A DNA stretch of 64,000 nt from Montifringilla adamsi (Eukaryota; Chordata; Aves; Passeriformes; Passeridae). The notes beneath the pieces were generated by a model. It saw nothing but the letters and a program-made list of their open reading frames with translations, ran no database searches and was not told the origin of the DNA. The DNA lies in assembly GCA_017590115.1 (NCBI GenBank), contig JAGGNK010013559.1, positions 876,933 through 940,932 of the forward strand, written 5' to 3'. A program made the translations under genes and the position numbers. Below are positions 26,923-36,879 of this stretch, piece by piece. Position 1 is the stretch's first letter; every line of letters begins with the position of its first letter.

Positions 26923-27595
26923 CCAGCATTTGGCTGAAGAGCAGCTGCTCCAGGTCGCCCAGCACCGTCACCACCAGCTCGGGGTCCACCTTCAGGTACG
27001 GCTTCTCCTCGGTGCCCGCCGCCACCGCCGGCCCCTTCCCGCCCAGCAACTCGTCGTCGCACTTGCCGCCGCCGCCCGCCTCGGGGGCCTTGCTGAGGGG
27101 CTTCACCTCGGCGTAGGGCCCGCGGGGGATGCGGCTCGGCTTCCCGGCGGGCGGCGGCTTGGCCGGGCCGGCGGGGCGCGGCGACAGCAGCGAGTGCTCG
27201 GAGCGGGACAGGCTCCGCGACATGGCGGGCGCGTCCCGCCCGCGGGGGCCGCTGCGCCCGCCGCCCCCCGCCGCCGCCGCCCCCGGTGCTGCCGCCTTGG
27301 CCATGTCGTCGCTCCAGCGAGGCTCATAGAGCTGCCGCTTCTTCTCGGCGTCGGTGAGGAAGGCGAGGTTGGTGAGCGACTTCTGCTTGCGCAGGTTGGA
27401 GCCGGCCGGCAGCCGCCCCTCCGCGCTGCTCGCCTTGAAGACGCGCAGCTCCGCGCCCCGCGGCCCCGCGGCCGCCGCCGCCGCCGCCTTCGCCCGCTTC
27501 GGCATCACGGTGCTGCCGTCGGGGCCCCGCCGAAAGCCGCGCTCCTCCTCGCCCAGCTCCACGTCGGGAAGGTTCTTGAGGTTGCTCCCCAGCAT
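26923..27595 (-). CDS. NAV1: NAV1 canonical first coding exon (residues 1-224)
   Basis: This exon encodes the N-terminus of neuron navigator 1, a microtubule plus-end tracking protein that guides neurite growth and neuronal migration. The 224 codons begin MLGSNLKNLPDVELGEEE. Blocks recognisable from mammalian NAV1 are SNLRKQKSLTNLAFLTDAEK (residues 66-85), YEPRWSDDMAK (90-100), KPSRIPRGPYAEVKPLSKAP (152-171) and LKVDPELVVTVLGDLEQLLF (201-220). The SRIP at residues 154-157 is an SxIP-type EB1-binding motif in a basic context. Two alanine runs (36-43, 101-109) and a glycine run reflect the GC-rich island. The donor is ATGCTGG/GTGAGT, phase 1, matching the 100-202 exon to give SQML-DPESQ as in mammals. 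The start is the known NAV1 methionine, with G at -3. NAV1 lacks the N-terminal calponin-homology domain of NAV2/NAV3 in this isoform. Confidence 0.96.
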
Positions 27596-27612
27596 CCCCG
27601 CGCTGCAACCAT
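27505..27612 (-). other. Possible upstream ORF overlapping the NAV1 start
   Basis: An ATG at 27,610-27,612 lies 17 bases before the NAV1 start in another frame and opens 35 codons, ending at a TGA inside the NAV1 coding sequence. Its context is weak at -3 (T) but has G at +4. It matters only if transcription begins upstream of 27,612. It could dampen NAV1 translation; no conservation can be judged here. Confidence 0.3.
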
Positions 27613-27742
27613 TTAACCCGGCAGGCGCTGCTGCTGTTGCTGCGGCACCGAGGACACACCGGGCGAGACAGAGGGAGAGGCGCCGTCAGCGCCCGTCCCA
27701 CCGGCCGGGGCGGAGCGGAGCGGGGCGGGGAGGGGAGGGGAG

Positions 27743-27763
27743 NNNNNNNNNNNNNNNNNNNNN
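27743..27763. other. Assembly gap (21 N)
   Basis: A run of 21 undetermined bases sits in the 5' UTR/promoter part of the NAV1 CpG island. It is flanked on the left by a GGGG-CGGGG-AGGGG-AGGGG tract and on the right by CGGGGGGCGG. The true length is unknown, so any start site or leader here is uncertain. Confidence 0.99.
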
Positions 27764-27963
27764 CGGGGGGCGGAGGGACCGAGCGGGAGCCCGGGGACCG
27801 GGTGCGGGGCGAGGGGCGAGGGGCGAGGCGCGGAGCTGGCGAGCGCGGAGCCAGCCATGGCCCCACGGCCTACCGGCCCCGTTCCGCAGCCCCTCGCAGG
27901 CAGGGACGTGCTGGGGGCTGGGTGGGAGGTGGATGAAGCCAGCGCGGGGGGCCCACGCCCCAG

Positions 27964-29572
27964 CACCCTGCGCTGAAGCACCCCCTGTCCCGCCCTCCAT
28001 GGACCCCACACCCACCTAGACACTGCGCACCCATTCCCAGGGGGGCCAAAACATCCCCGTTTCTCCCCAAATTGTGCAGCAAGAGCCCAGGGTGGCTCCA
28101 GGAATCCCGGGAGGGACACTGTGGCCCCCAAACCCAGCGGGGCCTCTCCACTGATCCTAGGAAATTAAAGGCGGGGGGCGGGTGGCAGGAGGGCAGTGGG
28201 ATCTGGTTATCATCATTTTTCATTAATTACCCGTCCCTTGGGAGGGGTGAATTAAGTCTATTTGGTGACCTCACGCGAGCTGCCATGGCAACCGCCGGGA
28301 AATATTGCATTAGACCCCATCACTGCTGCCGAGATAAGGACGGGAGGACCGGCGGTGGTGCGAGCCCCCCAGCCCACCCCCGCGCTGGTGATCCCGGTTC
28401 AGTCCGTAGTAGTGCTGAAAAGTCCCAAAATAACTCCGCCTGGATGGGACAGTAAAGGGTGCCCTAAAAAAGGGTGTTTTGCACTAAGAGGTGCTGCTGG
28501 GGCAGGATGGGTGCACAGGCTGTACCCCAAAGCCACTCGGGGTTCGGGGGAGGGCTGTTGCCTGGGTGTAGAGCAAATCTGCGCGTGTTGTGTCGTTTTG
28601 GGGCTGCTGATGTGATTCTTGGGGTCCCCCAATGTCCCCTGCTCCCTCTGGCTGGGCCCAGCGGAGCCGTGGGAGGTGCCGGGGCAGCTGGAGCAGGCAC
28701 GGAGTGAGGGAAAGGATCCAGCCGCTTCCCCGGTGCCGAACCCGCTGGGCTTTGTCCCAAAACCTCCCCAAGGAGCAGGGCAGCTGCGCTGAGCGCATGC
28801 CAGCCCCGCTCGCTCCCTCCTGCTTCCTCCTGGAACACACTCCCGCTTGCCGCTGGCTTCAGCACTTTCCAAATCGGGGCTCAGCGCTGATTATTCTCTG
28901 ACTGAGGTACTGGGACCCCAGCTCAAAGCCGGGCTCTGCCAGGAGCTACCGTGGATCTGACCGACTTCTGTCCCTTCAAATCACCGGGTGAAGCTCCTGG
29001 CTCTCTTTTTCCCTTTCTCTGCACATCTCTGGAGCATCCCGCCATCCTCCGCTGCCGCTGCCCTGGCAACCGCCGCCCCAGCATCCTCCCTGGACCCGCC
29101 TCCCCAAAATCTGCCCCCAAAGCAAGCGCCAGAGGGGACAGGGGTGGCCTCAGCATTGCAGCAAGGAGCTTGTATTCAGCCCTCGAGAAAGGGGGTGACC
29201 CGGTGGTTGGTGTGGGGACCCAGCGGTCCCTCCACACCCTCCTTGGAAACGGGTCATTCCTGGAGCTAGCAGGGAAACTGGGAAGAGGAGGGAAAGCAGC
29301 CAGCTGGGATGATGTCCTGGCGCTGTCCCCGGAGGGGTCAGTCCCCTGTGCTTCTCACAGTGTAGGGATTTGTCCACAGAGGTCACCTGATGCAGGAACA
29401 GCAGACGAGCCTTTCCCAGGGGAGTTGGGGCACCTCCAGTGTGAGGGTTCCCCCACGCCCCACTGACCTCCAGCCCTGGCTCCCATTCCAGCACAAACCT
29501 CTGTCCCCTGGCACTGTCACGGCAGCCCCCCAGCAGGACATCCCCATTGCTGACCAACCCCTCTGGACTCAC
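27964..29572. other. Region between the NAV1 canonical promoter and the alternative exons
   Basis: Apart from the X-box block at 28.2-28.35 kb I recognise nothing here. Open frames on both strands (for example around 28.4-28.9 and 28.95-29.5 kb) have no splice partners or familiar motifs. It would be an intron of the long NAV1 transcript and the 5' flank of the short one. Confidence 0.6.
28197..28345. promoter_or_regulatory. Candidate conserved element with an RFX X-box, upstream of NAV1
   Basis: An AT-balanced block sits in otherwise GC-rich flanks, containing CATTAATTACC and GAATTAAG. TGACCTCACG (28,266-28,275) is followed by GCTGCCATGGCAAC (28,279-28,292), a close match to the palindromic RFX X-box GTTGCCATGGCAAC. 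It lies about 0.7 kb upstream of the NAV1 start codon. The composition and clustered sites suggest a conserved neural promoter/enhancer element; conservation itself was not tested. Confidence 0.5.
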
Positions 29573-29673
29573 TCAGGCCTCTGGGCTTGGGGTCAGGGTG
29601 AGATCCCTTCTCAGGACTGGAGCACTCATCACCCGGGGATGTGACCCTCTCATGCTCCCGGTCCTCCTGCAGC
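29573..29673 (-). CDS. NAV1: NAV1 alternative upstream exon (second of two)
   Basis: This is a 101-base exon with acceptor CCCCTCTGCCCGCAG before GCTGCAGG and donor GGCCTGA/GTGAGT. It enters in phase 2 and completes the CG of the preceding exon to CGG (Arg), reading FLYR-LQEDREHERV, then CSSPEKGSHPDPKPRGL. It ends in phase 1, exactly what the 100-202 exon needs, giving [11 protein letters not shown]. In NAV2 and NAV3 the same position holds a variable acidic linker between the ATVAPF(L/I)YR block and the DPE(A/T)RR block, so this is the NAV1 counterpart. The exon lies 2 kb upstream of the canonical first exon and would bypass it. Its existence is inferred from splice signals, phase and family architecture; no transcript was seen. 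Confidence 0.82.
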
Positions 29674-30059
29674 CTGCGGGCAGAGGGGGGTGAGGGTGGG
29701 TGATCAGGGGCAACTGTCTGGGCACCCCAGGAGATGAGAACGGGGAGCCGTAGGCTCTGCCATGGTCTGCGAACACTGGTCTCATGGCAAGGGGTCCCAG
29801 GGCACCCTATTCCCCAATGAGTCCATCCCCTGCCCCACATCCAGCTCCCATGGGTGACTTAGGAGCTCCAGCACCCCAAATCCAGTGGGAACCTTCCTTT
29901 TGGTACAGAGCCCCCTGACTCAACCCCACCATTTCCCATGGCCACCCCTGCTGGGCCTGCCTGCCTCCCCCTGTCCCCATGCCCCCCACAGCCCCATGTC
30001 CCAAGGCACCCCCAGCCCCATGTTCCCCCATCCCGTGCCCCCCATCCCCAGGGACTCAC

Positions 30060-30671
30060 CGGTACAGGAAGGGTGCCACAGTGGCAGTGATGGGGTGGCT
30101 GTGTGGGGGCCCTGAGGAGAAAGTGATGGCCCCTGACCCAAACACAGAGCCCCTCCCCTGTGAGCCACCATGAGACTCATCCCCTGTCCCTGCCATGGCT
30201 GTTCCACTGCCCTTCCCAAGGGACCCTCCCAGCCGCCCCCCACCCCTGCCCTGTGCTAGGGGAGCTTTGCACAACTCGGTGGGCTCCCCCACCCTGCCTG
30301 CCCCTCTCCTCCCACTGCCTGCTGCCTCTGGCCATTTCCCAGGGGACACCAGGGGTCTTGACAGGGCTTTCTGCCCACCCTGAACGGGGACACCAGGGCT
30401 TCCCTCCCTGCCCTCAGCCAGTTCATGGCCAGCAGCTTTGCAAGTGGCTTTGGGCTTGAGAGTCTTGGGAGCAGGGGCTGGCACCTTCCCTGGCCGAGGG
30501 GACAGAGCCCTGTGGAGGACAGGGGACCCTGGGGTGCTCAGGGGGGCTGTGGTGTGCAGTTTGCCATGGGCTATGGCACGGGGCACTGGGATGGCAGACT
30601 GGTAGTGGCTGCGTCCAGTGGAGTTGACATTGGCTGTCCCCTTCATCCTGGTGAGGCAGCTGCTGGCAAGG
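30060..30671 (-). CDS. NAV1: NAV1 alternative upstream exon encoding the ATVAPFLYR block
   Basis: This is a 612-base open exon with acceptor CTTCCTCTTCCTCCACAG and donor CTGTACCG/GTGAGT. It ends GPPHSHPITATVAPFLYR, which matches the NAV2 and NAV3 segment HPNTATVAPF(L/I)YR found just before their DPE...[12 protein letters not shown] exon. The first part reads LASSCLTRMKGTANVNSTGR, then SHYQSAIPVPRA; SAIP (30,587-30,598) is a second SxIP-type motif, placed like the SGIPKPG segment of NAV2/3. The middle is basic, Pro/Gly-rich and presumably disordered. The strong acceptor implies at least one exon further upstream, which I could not find. If instead this is used as a first exon, the Met at 30,646 is the only obvious start. 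It proves that NAV1 keeps the long-navigator architecture here; whether a CH domain is attached is unknown. Confidence 0.85.
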
Positions 30672-31019
30672 CTGTGGAGGAAGAGGAAGATTCGTTACAG
30701 CCCAGCACAGAGCACAGCCCCTCAGCTGCACCAGACCTTGGGCTTTGTTCCTACTGGCCATGAATGCTCAATGTCCCCATCCTGGGAGAAGGCCACTGCA
30801 CCTCACACCCCAGAGTGAGGACACACACAATGTCCCCTGACAGGGATCCACAGGACCAGGGCCTATGTGATGTCCTCCCCCTAGGGAGCCTGTGCAGCCC
30901 CACCCCTGTGTCCCCAGGTCCCTACAGTAGGTCTCTGCAGCAAGGACATTTGAGCACAGACCCTCACCAGTTAGGGCTACACCACAGGCATGATGAGGCC
31001 CTCTTGGCCACTCAAAACT

Positions 31020-31170
31020 TTTTCCTGGTCCCCAAAACCACCTCCTGATCAACCAAGACCACCTCTCAGACACCTGAGGCCATCTCCTGGCCACCTAAAA
31101 CCATCTCCTGGTCATCTAAGACCAACTTCTTGTTACCTGAAACAATCTCCTGTAACCCAAGAGCACCTTC
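31020..31170. repeat. Degenerate 20-base minisatellite
   Basis: The repeats follow the pattern CCATCTCCTGGCCACCTAAA with drifted copies. Confidence 0.75.
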
Positions 31171-33114
31171 TACTGGCAGGAGGATCAGCTCTGTGACCCC
31201 ATCTACTGGTGTCCGAGTCCCACCCCCACATTGGAGCCCTCCTCATCCCCAGTGCTCCCCCACATGGTGCCACCTGCCACATCTCTCCATTCTCCTGCTG
31301 TCATCTTGCTTGTCCCATGGTGACTTTCCATGTCACCCCTCAGACAATGCCCTGTGTCCCCCTCTTGCCTTGGGTTTTTCTCCATGTGATAAGGATGTGG
31401 TTTCATGCCACCCAAAACACCCATCCTTGGTGGCAGGGCCATCCTTGCCACCACCAGTGACAGGGATGTCAGCACAGCTGCAGGGAGGGGAGAAGCTCAT
31501 CACTCCTCATGCCCACAGGATTTGGCCAGGCAGGCAGAGCAGAGCTCAGCAAGGAAACCAGCCATGGAACAAAGCTCCATCTCGCCTGTAGCTCTTCAGG
31601 AAAAAAACCTCAAAGAAAAAGGTTTTCTCCAGAGGAAGAAATGATCTGTAGAAAGATGGGGAGCTGTGGTCCTACAGGCACAAGGTGCCACAAATCTCCC
31701 AGGACACACATTCCACAGGTTGCTCCAGCATGATTTCACTCAGCCTCCTTGAAGGAAAACCCCTTTTTGGGGTCCCAGAGCATTCTGTGGGGACCATCAG
31801 CTCCAGACTGGCCACCCATGGTAAGGGTTCCTCTACCTGGTGCTGGCTTAGTGTTGGGTGGGGGCAGTGAGTGCATTGGAGGGTGTACTGGAGCTCACTG
31901 AGGCTGTTCCTGGTGGGCTGGGGAATGCAGCCTTCCAGGTACCCCCCCAAACACACCTCCTCTTTCAAACCAGCCGGCCAAGACAGAGCTTCTCCAGAGC
32001 TGGAGAGAAGCTGTGGGGTGCAGGGAGATGGCTCCTTCTCCCCAATGGGAACAGCAGCCCAGCCTCAGCCCTGCATCCACTGCATTTCCCAATGCAGGGT
32101 ATTACATGAACAGAGTCCAAAAATGTCCCAAATTGTCTTGTTTTGCCTCTTCCCCAACCTGAGCTGCCCTGAGCCCTGTTTCCCCCAGGCTTTTGGGGGT
32201 CTGCAAGGACCAAACCATGCCCCACATTCTCCCCCCACCCCGGGATGACCATGTCCCTGCCACAGGCAACACTGAAATTCCCTTTTTCCAGACCCACATG
32301 AGCTGGATCATTTGATCATGGAGCCGTGGGTCACGGGGAGAAGAGCTGATGCAGTGGATGAGATCAAGGAATCGCAGCGCCAATTCCCGCACCAGCTGGG
32401 AGCTACAGAGCTCCTTCCAAGGCAATTTTGATTAAGGGGCAGAGGAAACTGACACACACAGCTCTGGGCTTGCTCTCCCTGAAGCCTCTGAAACACTGGC
32501 GTGTTTCAGAGGATGTCTCCCCACATCCTGGCTGAGCTGTCTCTGGCCCTGAGCCACGGCAGAGGTGGGGGAGGCAGTGCTGGGACAGGCACGGGGGGCT
32601 CTGGAACAGATCTGTCCTCGAGTCTCTGTGGGAGGTGGGATGGAGCACAGGGCTCTGCCACTCCCGTGTGGGCACACAGATCCAGCTCAGGGGGCAACCA
32701 CAGCCCCAGGGTGGGGGCCTGGGCTGGGCCCAGCCTGCACCCAAGGGTGCTGCAGTGTGGGCAGCAGGAGCCAGGCGGGGCTGTCCCTGTGCCAGTGGGA
32801 TTTCCCACACCTACAAAGGTCACTCCTGGAGCGTGGAGACCAGGGCTCAGCACCCAGCCAGACACCAGCTCAGTTTTGGGGGCCTAATGTTCCCAAACCA
32901 GCTGTGAATATCAGCAGAGAGCAGCTCCCCTCTGTCCCCCTGTCTGTTCCCAGGCTGTGCCCCACAACCCACACCTACAAATCCCAATTCTACACTTTTC
33001 CCCCCTCTCTTTAAGGCAGCCCCTGCCTCGAGAGTGCTGTACCTGGGGACAGCAGTTCACAGCCTTGAACTGCAAAATGCCTTGTGCAAACACAAAAAGG
33101 CTGACCTTTATAAA

Positions 33115-33275
33115 ACTACAAAACAGTTTGGGCTGGAAGGGACCCTACAGACCATCATCTCATTCCAACTCCATGCCAGGGCAAGGACACCTTCCACTAT
33201 CCCAGGTTGTTTCAAGCCCTGTCCAACCTGGCCTTGAACACTTCCAAGGATAAGGGAACCTTCCTTCCCAGAGGT
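33115..33275 (-). mobile_element. CR1 LINE fragment
   Basis: The antisense CR1 tail includes AACAGTTTGGGCTGGAAGGG, then CAGGGCAAGGACACCTTCCA and CCTGGCCTTGAACACTTCCA. Confidence 0.9.
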
Positions 33276-34233
33276 GCAAGAATGATGAAACCACCGGTTC
33301 CAAGTCACCCATTTCACCCCAAGGTCCCTCACACAAACACCTGCAGCCCCAGCAGCTGGTTCTGGTGGGTTTTCTCCTAATAGAGGGAGATCATCTGCCT
33401 CTCACTCCATAAAATCTGTCCCAAGCTCATCCTCAACCAATTCAGAAGTAAAATCTTAATCTAGATTTATGCTACGACCTTTCCCAACACCCACTGAGCA
33501 CCACCAACATGCAGCACTTCTCCAGCCCTGCCTGCTCCCTGGGCGTGTGGCATCAGGGCTGTAACCAAGTTTTGTAGATTTGCTTTCCACTCTGGATTTC
33601 TCTCTTGTAGACACAACTTCCATTTCTCCCCCTCTGAGCCCACCAGCGATGCCACAGCTGCAGCAGAAGCCAAAGCTGCCACGCTGGCCACAAGAAAATC
33701 AATCCTTCTCTTGTGCTCACAGGGTTGAGGCTTCTCAGGAGATGCCAATGCCTGCTGGGAGCTGGGCTCTGGGCAGTCCTTTTCCCACCACACACACCTC
33801 AGGTGCCTCCAAGGATTCCACTGTGCCTGGCTCAGCACTACTGACCCCTCCCCAGGCTTCGTCCTGCTCTAGAGATGCCATGGGCTTCCTGGGGGATGGC
33901 CGAGGGATGATGTGGATGTGGCCCCACTCCCCCAGCCTGTGACACCAGCTGGACCCTCATGCTGGGGTGCCATCAAAGGGATAAACCAAAGCAGCTCCTG
34001 CGAAGTCCCTATTGCCCCCAGCAGCTCCAGGAGGAGCCACTCCTTTGCCCAGAAGCCCCCTTCACATCCAGCATCAACCACCACAAACTAAACCATTCCT
34101 GGGAAAGATTCAGCCCATTCTTGTTCCCAAAGAATTCTTCCTTTGCCTCCAGACTGATTTTACCCTATCCAGGACTGGGTGTCCCTGGCACGTGCCCCAT
34201 GATGATGGCAGGGGAGCGGACAAGCACCCCCTC

Positions 34234-34290
34234 GTGCTGTGTCACGCTGTGTCACGCTGTGTCACGCTGTGTCACGCTGTGTCACGCTGG
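34234..34290. repeat. Tandem 10-mer GTGTCACGCT
   Basis: Five perfect head-to-tail copies carry one CpG each. Confidence 0.97.
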
Positions 34291-36407
34291 CATCCTGCTG
34301 CCTCTGCCTGGCTAAAGCAGGTCATGGCTTGACCCAGATAGACTCAGCAGCTCCTTTGCAATTAGCTCAAAAGGGAAACAGCTTTCTCCTTCAGCCCAGG
34401 AACAGCTCTCAAGAACAGGCTGCTGCTCCCCCTCTGGGTACTGTGAGCCCTGGGAACTTGCACCTGATTTAATTTGGGGACTTCCAGCTGCTGGGTGAGT
34501 TTTTGGCCCAGTCACTCCCCTGGGTACCAACTTGGGATCACTGGGTCTCGTGGTAGTGGAAAGCAGCAGGTGCACACAAGTGTTTCAGCACAAGGGGATA
34601 TTCTGGAGCAGCCACAGCAGTGCTGTGGGCAGCAGAGCGGTGCCTGGGCATCAGGGAGGAGCCTCCTGGGCAGCCGGAGGTGTTTGTCTCCCAGCCAGGC
34701 AGAGGATACTCATTCCAGGTGCCTCCAGAGCTCAGATCTGGAGGTGAACTTCAGTTTTTAACCCCAGAGGTGAGGTGGCATTTGATCCCTTCGGACGATG
34801 CCATACACAGAGTTACAAATGTTCACATTGAAGGAAAAGCCTTGGCTGAGCTGTGTCCTTCATCCCAGCAGTCACACAAGCCAGCACATCCCTGAAGGCA
34901 TCTCCTTCAAAGAGGCATCTGCTGTACCCAGAGCTTGAGCTACTTCCTCAGCCTCGTGTCCAAATCCATCTCACACGTGTGATTTTAGCAGCCAGAAATG
35001 AACAGGGACCTGGAGCCTGGTCTCCTTTCATGTCCCCATTTCCATGACCTAGAGGGGTCACTGGAGCATTCCCAGCACTGAAGCAGATCTGCTTTGGAGC
35101 CATCCATCACCTGAGACGCGCTGGGAACAGCCTCCGGCCCTGTGGGGGCTACAATGAATGGCTGCAGCCCCTGGCTCCACCACTGTGCCTTGGAGGGGTC
35201 CAGCCACAGGGCTCCCATGTTTCCAAGAGAAGAGGGAATGACTGCAAGCATTTTGCTCTTTATTTCGTAGCATTTTGGGGTGACTTTTATGAGTGAGATA
35301 AAATTTGCTTCTCTCTTATCACAGCTTAGATCCCTGCCAGGGATGACCTGCTGTCCCGTGTCCCAGGACAAATGTGGCAGGAGTCTGAGCGTGAACACTG
35401 AGTGACAGAAAATGTGTTCAACACTTCAGCCTCTGCTGGCACCTTGCTGCTGTTTTGTGCCTGTTTCCCCACCCCAACACAGCCTCTGGAAGGGTTAAGA
35501 TAGCTGAAACCAGGCTGATAAATAGGAAAGAGGGAGGATGGATCCTTTCCTGGGTGTGCTGGGATGCAGAGCAGCTCTGTAAATTGGGAATCATTCTTGA
35601 GACACTCTTGGGACTGGCAGCAAAGGAACACCAGGGCCTGCAGCACTGTGCCAGGTGTCCCCACAGAGATGCTCAGGGGCTACAAAGCATCCTTCTTTTT
35701 TATGGTGAGGGGGGAGGAGGCAGCCTAGGGGTGAACCCCAGGGTGTGAGAGACAGGAGGAGCTGAGCCCCTGGCAAGGGACAGGTCCTGGTGCTGTGAAG
35801 CAGCTGCCCTCAAGGGCTGCTCCCTGCACCTTGCAGCCCTGTGCAGCATCCAGCCTTGAGCTGCCATCAGGGATGGCCATGCTCCAGCACAGCCTTCTCC
35901 CTGGCACGCTCGGGAAGGGCGACAAAGAAAAGGCTCCTTGTGACACAAGGAACATAAAACTTTCCAAAGAGAAACAGAGGGAGCCGGGGCAGAAAGGGGC
36001 CTTCAGAGGAGAACAAGCTCCTGATTCAGGAGCCAGGACCAGCCCTCCAGCCCCCGTGCCCCGGGCAGGACCTGGCCTGCCCACCAGCCAGTGTCATTGC
36101 CTGGAACATTGCCACCACCCGCGTCACCAGTGCACCAGGCTGAGTCCTTCCCCAGGGAGGTGTCACTGCTCTCCTCTCCCACCCCTCTGGAGGCCAATGT
36201 TGGGCTGGGCGCAGGCAGGTGCTTCTCCTGGGTGCAGGCAGTGGATGGGCAGGCAGGAAAAAGTGCAGGGCAGCCAGACCCAGATCTGCCTGTCCTGGAT
36301 GTCTGTTCCCCCCAGCATGATGCTGGGAGCTCTGGGAGCTGCTGGGAGATGGGCAGGGGCAGGCACTGAAGGACAGAAGTTAGCTGTTGTCCAAGCAGAC
36401 ATCATAG

Positions 36408-36560
36408 AGAAATCACAGAATTGTCAGGTTGGAAAAGCCCTCCAAGAACATCAAGTCCAACTGCTAACCCAGCACTGCCATTCCCGTCACTAAACCCTGT
36501 CCCTAAGTGCCACATCCACACGTTTTTGGAACACTTTCAGAGATGCCCAGGCCGTAGTCA
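36408..36560 (-). mobile_element. CR1 LINE fragment (other subfamily)
   Basis: The antisense tail includes AATCACAGAATTGTCAGGTT, AACATCAAGTCCAACTGCTA and CCACATCCACACGTTTTTGG; it differs from the other copies in the window. Confidence 0.85.
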
Positions 36561-36879
36561 CAGCACTAATCCCTGCCTAAGCCCCTCCGCAGCAATCCCA
36601 TTAGCCACTTAACCCACTTCAATAAAACCGGCTTTGAGCAAAGCTGAGCTCTGGGCTGGACCTGCTGAAGCAGCCGCTGTCACCGACCCGCGGGTACCCA
36701 GGAGACCGAGCTGTGCCCAGCACAAATTCCCGAGGGATGGGCTGGGGCTGGGGCTGGGTCAGAGCCTGGGAGCTGTGCGGGGTCTGTGCAAGGGGCTGTG
36801 TGAGGATCTGGGGGAAGGGACGGCGTGAAAGGCTGGGCAAGGGTCGTCCATGCCAAAGGCTTCTCCCCGGGGGTATCCC

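Larger units (their letters stand above)
26880..27960. promoter_or_regulatory. NAV1: CpG island at the NAV1 canonical first exon
   Basis: The stretch is very GC-rich and dense in CpG (repeated CCGCCG, GCGCC, CGGGGC), in sharp contrast to the intron to its left. It spans the first coding exon, its 5' UTR and the presumed transcription start, which I cannot place. No TATA box was seen. The island is interrupted by the assembly gap at 27,743-27,763. Confidence 0.85.

Noticed and set aside
33467..33838. Minus-strand frame with an Ala-rich hydrophobic stretch
   Set aside because: No family recognised and no splice support; low-complexity alanine run.
35795..36493. 232-codon plus-strand frame
   Set aside because: Its 3' part is CR1 sequence and the rest has no motif; chance frame.
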